A program made the position numbers and the translations under genes. A stretch of 64,000 nucleotides of DNA from Luteibacter sp. SG786 (GTDB lineage Bacteria > Pseudomonadota > Gammaproteobacteria > Xanthomonadales > Rhodanobacteraceae): NCBI RefSeq assembly GCF_011759605.1, contig NZ_JAAOYX010000001.1, positions 1,488,001-1,552,000 of the forward strand. Reading direction: 5' to 3'. The notes beneath the pieces are model-generated. The model was not told where the DNA came from and searched no databases. It was given only the letters and a program-made list of their open reading frames with translations. This document shows positions 8,121 through 17,185 of this stretch, piece by piece; the first letter of the stretch is position 1; each line of letters starts with the position of its first letter.

Positions 8121-9527
8121 TCATTCCTGGCGGCGTTTGCCGATCAAATCGTGCAGCCGCTCGCATGCGAGCGATAGTCTGGCCTCGTCCGCGGTGGCGA
8201 TGCCCAGAAGCAGACCGGATTTCGGCACACTGCCAGGCGCGAACCAGGCCGACAACGGCTCGGGTGCGAGACCCAACGAGCGGGCTTCCTTCGCCACGGC
8301 GACGTCGGGTGCCCCGTCGGGCAGGCGCAAGAGCGCGGCGAGCCCGCCGATCCGCACTTCGTAGCCCTTGCGCTCGAGGGCGTTCTGCAACGCATCGCCT
8401 CGCGCGGAATAGATGCGTTTCATCCGGCGCAGATGTCGCATGTAGTGCCCTTCGCTCATGAAGCGTGCCGTCGCGTGCTGCACGGCGGGGCCGGGCGCCG
8501 AACCGAGACACAACACCGCCTCGGTGAACCTGTCCACCAGATCGGGTGGCGCGACGATGAAACCCAGGCGCAGGGCAGGGCTGATGGTCTTGCTGAACGA
8601 TCCGATGTGGATGACGCGGCCGCTTTGGTCCAGCGAAGCAAGCGCGGGCGCAGCGCGGCGGCGAAGCTGCAATTCGCCGAGGTAGTCGTCCTCGATGATC
8701 CACGCGCCGGTTTGCGCGGCCCACGCAATGAGTGCCACGCGGCGGCCAAGCGACAACGTGCCGCCAAGCGGTGCCTGTTGGCCTGGCGTCACCAGGGCAA
8801 GCGCAGCGTTTGGAAACCGCTCGATGCCGTAGTCGACATCCATGCCATCGTCGTCCACCGGTATCGGCACGGTTTCAAGCTGAGCGAGTTCCAGCGCGCG
8901 GCGACTGTGGAAGAAACCTGGGTTTTCCATCCAGGCCGTGGCGCCCGCCAAGCCAAGGATCCGTAGCGTTATCTCCAGTGCGCCTGCGAAACCGGCCGTC
9001 ACGAAGATCTGCGAGGGGCGGCATTCGATACCCCGCGCAAGCGCCAGATGCGCGGCGATCTCGCGTCGGAATGCCAGTTCGCCGCGCGGGTCGGGATAGA
9101 CCGCTGGCGACATGACCTCGCGCCGGGCCGCGTGGGCGCGCAGGCGGGCGAAGAGGCTGACCGGAAAGCTGTCCGAGGCCGGCACGCCCATCTGGAACAT
9201 CGCCGGACCGGCGAACAGATGCTGATAGAGCTCCGGCACTTCGGCCTCGTTGGCCGGTGCCGACCGGGTGGCCGTGGGGTGCTCCGCGACCCGCGTTCCG
9301 CCCGGCTGCGACGAAACGATGACTTGTTCGTCGGCCAGCCGCTCATAGGCCGATTTGACCGTGCCACGGGCCACGCCCAGCTGTGCGGCAAGAGCCTGCC
9401 AGGACGGCAACCGCGCGCCCGGGGCCAGTGCGCCACTGCGAATGGCGGCGAGCACACCCATACGAATCTGTTCGGTCAGCGTGGCCGCGGCGGACCGGTC
9501 GAGACGGATGTCGAGCGCATGAGGCAT
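8121..9527 (-). CDS. MocR/PdxR-type GntR regulator with aminotransferase fold
   Basis: A 468-residue MocR regulator. The N-terminal winged helix (TLTEQIRMGVLAAIRSG...LGVARGTVKSAYERL) spans about residues 12-75. A fold-type I aminotransferase domain follows, with a PLP-binding Lys in GSFSKTISPALRLG. I use ATG 9527; the frame is open further upstream but that part has no family match. PLP-bound MocR proteins sense vitamin B6 forms or amino compounds. It diverges from the cupin gene at 9619, so the 91-bp gap should contain its operator and the catabolic operon is its likely target. Confidence 0.88.
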   Translation of the reverse strand: MPHALDIRLDRSAAATLTEQIRMGVLAAIRSGALAPGARLPSWQALAAQLGVARGTVKSAYERLADEQVIVSSQPGGTRVAEHPTATRSAPANEAEVPELYQHLFAGPAMFQMGVPASDSFPVSLFARLRAHAARREVMSPAVYPDPRGELAFRREIAAHLALARGIECRPSQIFVTAGFAGALEITLRILGLAGATAWMENPGFFHSRRALELAQLETVPIPVDDDGMDVDYGIERFPNAALALVTPGQQAPLGGTLSLGRRVALIAWAAQTGAWIIEDDYLGELQLRRRAAPALASLDQSGRVIHIGSFSKTISPALRLGFIVAPPDLVDRFTEAVLCLGSAPGPAVQHATARFMSEGHYMRHLRRMKRIYSARGDALQNALERKGYEVRIGGLAALLRLPDGAPDVAVAKEARSLGLAPEPLSAWFAPGSVPKSGLLLGIATADEARLSLACERLHDLIGKRRQE

Positions 9528-9618
9528 GCCGCATGGTACAGCGAAAATAGAGGCTTTTGGTTCTTTGCAGTGCACCGTTCGGGGCGCAAGCTGGCCCCAT
9601 TCCGAACAGGAGCGAACC

Positions 9619-10029
9619 ATGTCGACGAAACGCCTGCTTGCCACACTGCTCGCCTCCACCGCGCTTGCCGGGGTTGCCTATGCGCACGCTCCGGAAGAAA
9701 CCGTCAAGCCCAACTTCTCCCATGCCCTCCCGAACCTGCCGGGCAAGTCGCTCGTCGCGGTGGAGGTGAACTATCCGCCGGGCGCGGCGTCCAGGCCGCA
9801 CCACCACGCCCATTCCGCCTTCATCTACGCCTATGTGCTTTCCGGCGAAATCGAGAGCCAGGTCGACGATGGCCCCGCACGGATCTACCGCGTTGGCGAA
9901 TCGTTCTATGAAGCGCCGGGTTCCCATCACGGCATCAGCCGCAACGTGAGCAAGACCCAGCCCGCCAAGCTGCTGGCCGTGTTCGTCGTCGACACCGGCG
10001 AGAAACCCCTCACCACCCCGGACAAATAG
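9619..10029 (+). CDS. Exported cupin-domain protein
   Basis: A 136-residue protein starting at ATG 9619 with AGGAG eight bases upstream. A signal peptide (MSTKRLLATLLASTALAGVAYA) is followed by a single cupin barrel. It has the metal motif PHHHAHSAFIYAYVLSGEIE (G(X)5HXH-like), and the second motif appears as GESFYEAPGSHHGISRN. It is the first gene of a run with the AhpD-like, HD and SDR genes, spaced by 8-16 bases. Cupins of this kind bind metal and often act on small organic acids; the reaction is unknown. Confidence 0.83.
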   Translation: MSTKRLLATLLASTALAGVAYAHAPEETVKPNFSHALPNLPGKSLVAVEVNYPPGAASRPHHHAHSAFIYAYVLSGEIESQVDDGPARIYRVGESFYEAPGSHHGISRNVSKTQPAKLLAVFVVDTGEKPLTTPDK

Positions 10030-10037
10030 GTAACGCC

Positions 10038-10499
10038 ATGTCTCCCCGCATTGATTACACCCATGTCGCGCCGGCAGGTGCCAAGGCGCTCGGCACGGTT
10101 TACGGTTACATCATGCAGTCCGGCCTCGATCCCATCCTGGTGGATCTGGTCTACCTGCGCGTCAGCCAGATCAACGGTTGCGCCTACTGCCTGGACATGC
10201 ACACCCGCGACCTGGTGAAGAAAGGCGTCGGCATCGAAAAGCTCGCGCTGCTGCAGGCCTGGCACGAGGCGGGCAAGGTTTTCAGCGAGCGCGAGAAGGC
10301 GGCTCTCGCCTGGGCCGAAACGGTCACACGTGTTGCGGAAACCGGTGTGCCGGATAGCGACTTCCAGGCCGCGTCGGCCGTCTTCAGTGAGAAGGAACTG
10401 GTGGACCTCACCTTCGCCATTGGCCTGATGAACACCTATAACCGCCTCGCCATCAGCTTCCGCAACCCGCCCGAGGCGGCGCTGCGCGCGGAAGGCTGA
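10038..10499 (+). CDS. Carboxymuconolactone decarboxylase/AhpD-like protein
   Basis: A 153-residue protein of the CMD/AhpD family. It has the redox-type motif CAYCLDMHTRDL (CxxCxxxH) near residue 50 with a conserved upstream Glu/Ile-rich helix, and the family end NRLAISFR. Alkylhydroperoxidase-like members use the Cys pair to reduce peroxides or organic substrates. It lies 8 bases after the cupin stop and 16 bases before the HD gene, so it should be co-transcribed with them. Confidence 0.87.
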   Translation: MSPRIDYTHVAPAGAKALGTVYGYIMQSGLDPILVDLVYLRVSQINGCAYCLDMHTRDLVKKGVGIEKLALLQAWHEAGKVFSEREKAALAWAETVTRVAETGVPDSDFQAASAVFSEKELVDLTFAIGLMNTYNRLAISFRNPPEAALRAEG

Positions 10500-10515
10500 G
10501 CACCGGAAGAAGACC

Positions 10516-11229
10516 ATGTCTACCCCTCAGATCCCGGGCCTCCGTATCCCCGACAGCAGGATAGCCCGCGAAGCCACAGAGCTCGTTCGCGATACGGAGA
10601 GCGAGCGGCTTTTCGTCCACTCCATGCGCGTTTACGCATGGGGCGCGCTGGCGGGCGAACGCCAGGGCCTGACTTTCGATCCGGAGCTGCTCTACGTGGG
10701 CGCCATGTTCCACGACCTTGGCCTGACCGAGCGCTTCCATGGCAGCGCATTGCGTTTCGAAGTGGACGGCGCGAACGCGGCGCGCGAGTTCCTGCGCGGC
10801 CACGGTATTCCGGAGCCGAGCATCGACAAGGTGTGGAGTGCGATCGCGTTCCACACCACGCCCGGCATTCCGCAGTTCATGCACCCGGAGGTGGCGCTGC
10901 TGCACCTCGCCGCAGGCATGGATGTGGCCGGCCGTGCCTACGGCCAGTTCACCGACGCCGAACGCGATGCCGTCACGGCCGCCTGGCCGCGCGGAAGCGA
11001 CTTCGAGCACGCCATGATCGATATCTTCTACGAAGGCCTGAAGCATCGCCCGGACAGCACGTTCGGCACATTCAACGACGACTTCCTCGCCTTCAAGGAT
11101 CCGACGTTCCGCCGCGGGGACATGTGCAGCATCATGCTGCATTCGGCCTGGGCGGGGCAGGGCAGCATCCAACAGGAGCATCCATGTCTTCCCGTACATT
11201 CCTCATCACCGGCGCAAGCAAGGGCATAG
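10516..11229 (+). CDS. HD-domain hydrolase, cyanamide hydratase-like
   Basis: A 237-residue HD-domain metal hydrolase. It shows FVHSMRVYAWG (first His), MFHDLGLT (HD pair), FEVDGANAAREF and AIAFHTTPGI. This layout resembles the cyanamide hydratase branch of HD proteins, where 'FEVDGA' and 'HTTP' are conserved. In that branch cyanamide is hydrated to urea. The reading frame runs 46 bases into the next SDR gene, so the last 15 residues are a non-conserved tail. The assignment to the branch is by motif only. Confidence 0.75.
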   Translation: MSTPQIPGLRIPDSRIAREATELVRDTESERLFVHSMRVYAWGALAGERQGLTFDPELLYVGAMFHDLGLTERFHGSALRFEVDGANAAREFLRGHGIPEPSIDKVWSAIAFHTTPGIPQFMHPEVALLHLAAGMDVAGRAYGQFTDAERDAVTAAWPRGSDFEHAMIDIFYEGLKHRPDSTFGTFNDDFLAFKDPTFRRGDMCSIMLHSAWAGQGSIQQEHPCLPVHSSSPAQARA

Positions 11230-11906
11230 GCCGTGCCTTGTCCGATCGGCTGGCCCGGGATGGCCACCGCGTGGTCGGCATCGCGCGGCAGGGCGGCGAT
11301 CCGGACTTTCCGGGCGAGCTGGTCGCGCTCGATCTTGCAGATCGCGAGGCCACCGAGCGGACCTTGCGCGACTTGAGTTCGCGCCATGCCTTCGATGGCG
11401 TGGTCAACAACGTGGCCATGGTGCGCCCGCAGCGCATCGGCGAAATCGATCTGGACGACCTAGACGCCACCCTTGCACTGAATCTCCATCCGGCGGTGCA
11501 GGCCGTGCAAGCGCTTCTGCCAGGCATGCGCGAACGCGGATGGGGCCGCATCGTCAACATCTCCAGCCTCACCATCCTGGGGATGATCGAGCGTACGGCC
11601 TACGCGGCAGCCAAGAGCGCCATGGTCAGCTTCACCCGCTCATGGGGACTGGAACTGGCGCGCACCGGCATCACGGTCAACGCGGTGGCGCCGGGCCCGA
11701 CCGAAACCGTGCTGTTCCGCGAGAACAATCCACCGGGGAGCGAGGGGGAGAAGCGTTATCTCGCCTCTGTTCCCATGAATCGGTTCGGCAAGCCGGAGGA
11801 ACTGGCGGCGGCGATCGCATTCTTCCTGTCGGAGGAGGCGGGGTTCATTACGGGACAGACGCTTTATGTGGATGGCGGAGCTTCGATTGGGAAGTTGGCG
11901 TTTTGA
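11184..11906 (+). CDS. SDR family oxidoreductase
   Basis: A 240-residue classical SDR starting at ATG 11184 with AGGAG upstream, inside the 3' end of the HD gene (46-bp overlap). It has TGASKGIG near residue 8, NNVAM, catalytic Ser (NISSL), YAAAK, the PG motif AVAPGPTET and a C-terminal GQTLYVDGGASIG, close to the 3-oxoacyl-ACP reductase pattern. It is the last gene of the MocR-adjacent run, and the overlap suggests translational coupling. Confidence 0.87.
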   Translation: MSSRTFLITGASKGIGRALSDRLARDGHRVVGIARQGGDPDFPGELVALDLADREATERTLRDLSSRHAFDGVVNNVAMVRPQRIGEIDLDDLDATLALNLHPAVQAVQALLPGMRERGWGRIVNISSLTILGMIERTAYAAAKSAMVSFTRSWGLELARTGITVNAVAPGPTETVLFRENNPPGSEGEKRYLASVPMNRFGKPEELAAAIAFFLSEEAGFITGQTLYVDGGASIGKLAF

Positions 11907-11960
11907 TGAGACCCGGGTCGAACGCAACTCTATTCGGACAGATCAGCCGGAGATAAAACC

Positions 11961-12953
11961 ATGAAGGCCGCGTGGATCACTGCACCCCGCGCCGGGGACC
12001 TTTCGATCAGCGTCGGTGACACCGACGCGCCTGTGCCGACCGAAGGCCAGATTCTGGTCGATGTAGAGACGGTCGGACTCACGTTCAGCGAGCCCACGTG
12101 GGCCACCAATGGCAGTCTGCCGTTGCCCGACGGATCTATGCGGCCGTTGCCTGTCATCATCGGGCACGAGTTCGCCGGACGTGTTGCGAGGGTGGGCTCG
12201 GCGACATCGGGCTTCGCCGTCGGTGATCGGGTCTTTGGCCTCATCGACTTCTGGCGCAATGGCGCCGCAGCGGAGCAGGCGAACGTGTTGCCTGGCGAAA
12301 TAACGCACGTGCCCAGCGCCGTGAGTAGCCTCGACGCGTGCACTCTTCCCATCGGGGCGCTTACCGCATGGCAGGCGCTTTTTGATTTCGCTCACTTGAA
12401 GAAAGGCGAAACGGTGCTCATCCATGGCGGTGCCGGCGCCGTGGGAACGTTCGCGATCCAGCTTGCGAAGGACGCCGGTGCCCGCGTCATCGCCACCGCC
12501 CGAGGCCAGGCCGCAACGGCGCTCTGCCATGCACTGGGCGCCGAGCATGCGATCGATACATCGGCGGAGCGTTTTGAAGACGTCGCCGGCCAGGTGGATG
12601 TCATCTTCGATACGGTGGGCCACGAACTGCTCGAACGCAGTTGGTCGTTCTTGCAACGGGGCGGCCGGCTGGTGACCATCTCCGGCGAGGCAGAAGATGC
12701 GCCTTCACCCGAGCGCGCAGCGGCGCTGGGCATCGAGGCGCACTGGTTCATCGTCGAGCCGAACCCGAAGCAACTGGATCAGATCGTCAAGAAGGTAGAG
12801 GAAGGCCGGATCGTTGTTCAGATCGACCGGTGTTACCCGTTGAGTGATGCTCACAAGGCGTTCGTGGAAGCGGAGAACCGGGCCAGACAGGGGAAGACGA
12901 TCCTGGTGGTTCGTGAACCGCGGGCGCAATCGAGTGCTATAAACAGGCCCTAA
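11961..12953 (+). CDS. MDR-family zinc-type alcohol dehydrogenase/quinone reductase
   Basis: A 330-residue medium-chain dehydrogenase/reductase. The GroES-like part contains GHEFAGRVARVG, and the Rossmann part has HGGAGAVGTFAIQLAKDAGA, the NADPH-binding turn. It lacks a clear set of catalytic zinc ligands, which points to the quinone-reductase/NADPH branch. The gap of 54 bases from the SDR is short, so it may extend the same operon. The stop overlaps the convergent permease stop by 4 bp. Confidence 0.83.
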   Translation: MKAAWITAPRAGDLSISVGDTDAPVPTEGQILVDVETVGLTFSEPTWATNGSLPLPDGSMRPLPVIIGHEFAGRVARVGSATSGFAVGDRVFGLIDFWRNGAAAEQANVLPGEITHVPSAVSSLDACTLPIGALTAWQALFDFAHLKKGETVLIHGGAGAVGTFAIQLAKDAGARVIATARGQAATALCHALGAEHAIDTSAERFEDVAGQVDVIFDTVGHELLERSWSFLQRGGRLVTISGEAEDAPSPERAAALGIEAHWFIVEPNPKQLDQIVKKVEEGRIVVQIDRCYPLSDAHKAFVEAENRARQGKTILVVREPRAQSSAINRP

Positions 12954-13999
12954 GCCCACAACGCCGCGGCGATTGCCGCGGCGAGTACCCCGAACGACAC
13001 CACCGCGGCCGCCAGCGACAGCAGCAGGCGCAAGGGTAGGGAGCGTCCCAACATCGCCAGCGACGGCAGGCTGACCGGGGGCAGGGTCATCATCAGGGCG
13101 GCAGCCGGAGCCACGCCCATGCCGAGCGTGAGCATCGCCTGGACGATCGGCACTTCGCCTGCCGTGGGAATCACGAACAGCATGCCAGCCAGTGCCAGGG
13201 CGAGCACCCAGAACCATTCGTTGCCGATGTCCGGACCGATATGCGGGAACATCCACGCACGCGCCGCGCCCAGCAGGAGCACGATCACCAGGTATTCGGG
13301 AATGAGCCGCAGCGTCATGCCGCCGAAGATCCGCATCCAGCGGACCGCGGTCTGGCCCAGCGTGCGGGGCTCGTCTTCCCCCAGCGGCACCTGCACGGTG
13401 ACGTGGTCGGCGGGCGCGGCGACACGATTCGCCAGCCAGCCGAGGCCGAACACCATCGGCACGCTCAGGGCGAGACGCAACGCGGTCCATTGCCACCCGA
13501 GCACGAAACCGGTGAAGACGAGGGTGGCGGGGTTGAGCATGGTGTTCGACAACCAGAAGGCCACCGCCGCGCCCGGCGCGGCATTCTGCCGGCGCAGGCC
13601 CACGACGACCGGCGCCGCGCAGCAGGTGCACATCATGCCGGGTATCCCGAGCAACCCGCCGGCCAGCGTGCTGCGGAAGCCGCTGCCCGCGAGTGCGCGG
13701 TGCACCGCGCTCGCGGGGACGAGCGCCTGCACGGCCGAGCCGATCAGCAGGCCGAGGATCATGGCCTTCCAGATGGCCTTGCCGTAGGCCAGCGCATAAC
13801 CGAGGGCCGCGTCCCAGGAGGGCGAGGGCGCCGCATCCGCCGTACCCATGAGGATCGACGAACCGATGGAATGATGGGCTGCCGCGTCGAAGGCACGGCC
13901 GTAGTAGGGGTACCACTTCACATAGAACAGCCCCGCCACCACGAGCAGAGCGAAGACCGACCAGCGCATCGTGCGGGAGCTGCGAAGTGCCACACTCAT
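12950..13999 (-). CDS. UPF0718/ArsP-type permease
   Basis: A 349-residue membrane protein of the DUF318 (PF03773) permease family, with about eight to ten hydrophobic segments. The motif GIPGMMCTCCAAPVVVG places a Cys cluster (CTCC) where ArsP-type permeases have a conserved 'CSC'-like motif, and NPATLVFTGF matches the second half. The start is ATG 13999, with GAGGGG six bases upstream. Relatives export trivalent organoarsenicals or metals. It is divergent from selD; a link to selenium handling is speculative. Confidence 0.75.
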   Translation of the reverse strand: MSVALRSSRTMRWSVFALLVVAGLFYVKWYPYYGRAFDAAAHHSIGSSILMGTADAAPSPSWDAALGYALAYGKAIWKAMILGLLIGSAVQALVPASAVHRALAGSGFRSTLAGGLLGIPGMMCTCCAAPVVVGLRRQNAAPGAAVAFWLSNTMLNPATLVFTGFVLGWQWTALRLALSVPMVFGLGWLANRVAAPADHVTVQVPLGEDEPRTLGQTAVRWMRIFGGMTLRLIPEYLVIVLLLGAARAWMFPHIGPDIGNEWFWVLALALAGMLFVIPTAGEVPIVQAMLTLGMGVAPAAALMMTLPPVSLPSLAMLGRSLPLRLLLSLAAAVVSFGVLAAAIAAALWA

Positions 14000-14082
14000 G
14001 ACCGTCCCCTCGGGAAACATGCGTGCGTTATGCTGCCGCATGAGATGACGACCGCGCTACCTCGCCTTTGGTGGAACCTGCC

Positions 14083-15123
14083 ATGACTTGTGTCCGCTTG
14101 ACCGAACTTGCCCATGGCGGCGGCTGTGGCTGCAAGCTCGCGCCCTCGGTGCTGCGCGAATTGCTCGCCGATCGCGCCAGGGCCATGCCCTTCTCGCAGC
14201 TGCTGGTGGGCACCGAATCGAGCGACGACGCGGCGGTCTGGCAGGTCGACGAGCGCACCTGCGTCATCGCCACCACCGACTTCTTCATGCCGGTGGTCGA
14301 CGATCCTTACGACTTCGGGCGCATCGCGGCCACGAACGCCCTGTCCGACGTGTACGCCATGGGCGGGAAGCCGATCATGGCTCTCGCGATCCTCGGCATG
14401 CCACTCGACAAGCTGGACACGGGCACCGTCCGCCGCATCCTCGAAGGCGGTGAGGCGGTCTGCGCGGAGGCCGGCATCCCGGTGGCGGGAGGCCACTCCA
14501 TCGATTCGGTCGAGCCGATCTACGGGCTGGCCGCGATCGGCCTGTGCGCGCCTTCCGAGGTTCGGCGCAACACCGGCGCACGCGCCGGCGACGCGCTGAT
14601 CCTCACCAAGGGCATCGGCGTCGGCGTGTACTCGGCAGCGTTCAAGAAACAGCAACTGCCCGAGGATGCATACGCCGAGATGATCGCCTCGACGACGCTC
14701 CTCAATCGCATCGGGCACGAGCTGGCGAAGGACGACGACGTGCATGCGATCACCGATGTCACAGGCTTCGGCCTCCTGGGCCATGCGCTCGAAATGGCGC
14801 GTGGCAGCGGTGTACGCATCCGCATCGACGCCGACAGCGTGCCGTGGCTGGCCCGGGCCGAAGCACTGGCGCAGGCCGGCTTCATTACCGGTGCCTCGAC
14901 GCGCAACTGGAGCAGCTACCGCGACGGCGTCACACTGGACCGCGCGCTTCCCGACTGGCGTCGCCAGTTACTCACCGATCCGCAGACCTCCGGCGGCCTG
15001 CTGGTGGCCTGCCGCGCCAATCGCGCCGACGCCCTGCGCGATGCTATCGAGGCGGCCGGCTACGCGCGCGCTTCCATTGTCGGCGCGGTAGTGGAAGGCG
15101 ACACCGGCGTCACGGTGGCCTGA
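14083..15123 (+). CDS. selD: Selenide, water dikinase SelD
   Basis: A 346-residue SelD, which makes selenophosphate from selenide and ATP for selenocysteine synthesis. The active-site region reads [12 protein letters not shown], so the catalytic position carries Cys, not selenocysteine. The next Lys and the DDAAVW and TTDFF motifs (metal/ATP binding) are all present, as is [11 protein letters not shown] in the C-terminal half. The start is ATG 14083, aligned with the usual short N-terminus. It is immediately followed by tRNA-Sec on the other strand and then selB and selA. Confidence 0.96.
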   Translation: MTCVRLTELAHGGGCGCKLAPSVLRELLADRARAMPFSQLLVGTESSDDAAVWQVDERTCVIATTDFFMPVVDDPYDFGRIAATNALSDVYAMGGKPIMALAILGMPLDKLDTGTVRRILEGGEAVCAEAGIPVAGGHSIDSVEPIYGLAAIGLCAPSEVRRNTGARAGDALILTKGIGVGVYSAAFKKQQLPEDAYAEMIASTTLLNRIGHELAKDDDVHAITDVTGFGLLGHALEMARGSGVRIRIDADSVPWLARAEALAQAGFITGASTRNWSSYRDGVTLDRALPDWRRQLLTDPQTSGGLLVACRANRADALRDAIEAAGYARASIVGAVVEGDTGVTVA

Positions 15124-15146
15124 CAAGGCCCGAATGTCGCGATCGA

Positions 15147-15242
15147 TGGCGGAAGAGAATGGGAGTCGAACCCACCCGAAACAGACTGGCTGCCTCACCC
15201 GGATTTGAAGTCCGGACGCCCCACCGGGGACGATTCTCTTCC
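15147..15242 (-). tRNA. selC: Selenocysteine tRNA (anticodon UCA)
   Basis: A 96-nt tRNA on the minus strand. The 5' GGAAGAGA pairs with UCUCUUCC for the long acceptor stem, followed by GCCA, so the CCA end is encoded. It has a long variable arm, and the anticodon loop (GGACUUCAAAUCC) carries UCA at 15206-15208. The extended acceptor and long extra arm are specific for tRNA-Sec. It lies between selD and selB, 24 bases after the selD stop and 12 bases from the selB stop. Confidence 0.97.
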
Positions 15243-15253
15243 AGAGATGCCGG

Positions 15254-17185
15254 CTACGGCGGAGTCGGTGCGTAGAGGTCGGCGTAGCGCGCCTGCACAC
15301 GTCGCGACGTACCGCGTTTGAGCATAACACCCTGGCGTTCGAAGAACTCCAGGATCTGGATGGCCACCTTGCGTCCGCAGTCGAGACGATCGCGGAACGC
15401 GGCGGCCCCGAAGAATCCGTCCTGGGCCTCCGCGGATACCTCGAGTGCGATGCCGACCATCTCGTGCATCGTTGCGCGCAGGAAGTAATGATCGTGCGCA
15501 ACCTCGACAACGGAGCCGAGGCGGCCGACGAAGCGCAACAACTGTCGCACCTCGTCCTCGGGCCGCCGCAACTCGCCGGCGATGTCGCGCACGCGCGGCG
15601 GGCGGAAGCGTGCGGGGCCGCCGAGCAGGGGCTCGATGGCGGCCCAGAGCGATTCGCGCGCCGCCCCCATCTGCACGCTGTGGCTGGCCAGGCGCACGAA
15701 CGCGCCGTCGCGGACGACGGCACCGACGAGGTCGTCATGCTGCAGCGCCATGGCCAAGGCGGCTGCCGGAAGACGGGGCACGACGGAAACGCGTAACTTC
15801 TCGCGGGCCAGGCCGGGCAGGTCGGGGTGCGCGGCATGGAAGGCGACGAGACGCTCCACGACGGCCGTCACGAAGTGGCGCCACGCGGCATCGCTGAGCA
15901 CGATGCGCTCAGCGCCCGTGACGAACATGTGCGCCATCGGCGGTAGCAGAGCATCGCGTGCTTCCGCCGACAGCGCGCGATCGCGCGCGAACGCATCGAC
16001 GTCACGGGCGTAAGGCGGCGTGTCCAGCAGCGCCGCGAAGGCGGCCCGTGGGTCGTGGTGCGACAGGGCCGCGCGCTCTGCGACACGCTCGGGTTTGCGG
16101 CGTTGCCGCTCCGGCGCGCGCAGGTCGATGAAATGGCCTCCGCCGATCGTGCGCCGGGCGGACACGTCGCGCAGCACGAAACGGTCGAAGGCCGCCGCGG
16201 CGATCGGGCGGTCGAGCACCAGTTGCACGTCTGCCGCCTGACCTGGGCGCAACTGCTCGCCTTCGAGCGGCACGACGCGCACGCCTACCTCCGTCGCGCC
16301 ATGGTGCAGTCGCGCGGGGAACCAGGCGGCGATGGCCTTCGATTCGGACGGCAGCAGCGTCATGCGCGCGTCGATGCGATCGGCCGGTGCGTGCAGCGCC
16401 GGGTCCACGATCATGTCGCCGCGCTGAATCGCGTCCTTCGTCACCCCGTCGCCCGCCAGGTTGAGCGCGCAGCGGTCGCCCGCGCGTCCGATGTCGACCT
16501 GGCGGTTCTGGGCGTGGATGGAGCGCACCCGTGCCGCGATGCCGGAGGGGCTGATCGTCACCGAATCCTTGAGACGCACGCTGCCCGACAGCACCGTGCC
16601 CGTGACGACGACGCCGATGCCGGGCAGGGTGAAGACGCGGTCCACCGCCATGCGGAAGCGCCCGTCCTCCCGGCGCTCGCTGAGGACTCCGGCCTCGGCG
16701 ATCAGTCGAGCGCGCAGCGCGTCGATGCCTGCGCCGGTGGCCGACGACACCGGGACGATGTCGGCACCGGCGAGCACCGTGCCGCGACACGCTTCGCGAA
16801 TATCGTTCGCGACGGCGGCGAGGCGCTCGGGCGGCACCAGGTCGGCTTTCGTCAGCGCGATGAGACCGCGTTGCGTGCCGAGCAGGTCGACGATCGCCAG
16901 GTGTTCCAGTGTCTGCGGCATCACGCCGTCGTCGGCGGCGACGACCAGCAGCGCGAAGTCGATGCCGCTGGCACCGGCGACCATGGTGTGCACGAAGCGT
17001 TCGTGCCCGGGTACATCGACGAAGCTCAGCGTCGGCCCGTCGTCGACCGGCAGGTATGCGAAGCCGAGGTCGATGGTGATGCCACGCGCCTTTTCCTCCT
17101 TCAGGCGGTCGGTGTCGACACCGGTGAGTGTGCGGACCAGCGACGTCTTGCCGTGGTCGATGTGCCCCGCGGTACCGACGATCAC
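15254..17185 (-). CDS. selB: Selenocysteine-specific elongation factor SelB
   Basis: A 643-residue translational GTPase. G1 GTAGHIDHGKTSLVRTLTG opens the protein (residues 3-21), DVPGHERF is G3 and TKADL is G4. Beta-barrel domains II and III follow, and the C-terminal half has the winged-helix repeats that bind the SECIS RNA. The frame is open upstream but a GTG start at 17185 places the G-domain at the N-terminus as in all SelB proteins. It overlaps selA by 4 bases (GTGA), indicating coupled translation. Confidence 0.95.
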   Translation of the reverse strand: MIVGTAGHIDHGKTSLVRTLTGVDTDRLKEEKARGITIDLGFAYLPVDDGPTLSFVDVPGHERFVHTMVAGASGIDFALLVVAADDGVMPQTLEHLAIVDLLGTQRGLIALTKADLVPPERLAAVANDIREACRGTVLAGADIVPVSSATGAGIDALRARLIAEAGVLSERREDGRFRMAVDRVFTLPGIGVVVTGTVLSGSVRLKDSVTISPSGIAARVRSIHAQNRQVDIGRAGDRCALNLAGDGVTKDAIQRGDMIVDPALHAPADRIDARMTLLPSESKAIAAWFPARLHHGATEVGVRVVPLEGEQLRPGQAADVQLVLDRPIAAAAFDRFVLRDVSARRTIGGGHFIDLRAPERQRRKPERVAERAALSHHDPRAAFAALLDTPPYARDVDAFARDRALSAEARDALLPPMAHMFVTGAERIVLSDAAWRHFVTAVVERLVAFHAAHPDLPGLAREKLRVSVVPRLPAAALAMALQHDDLVGAVVRDGAFVRLASHSVQMGAARESLWAAIEPLLGGPARFRPPRVRDIAGELRRPEDEVRQLLRFVGRLGSVVEVAHDHYFLRATMHEMVGIALEVSAEAQDGFFGAAAFRDRLDCGRKVAIQILEFFERQGVMLKRGTSRRVQARYADLYAPTPP

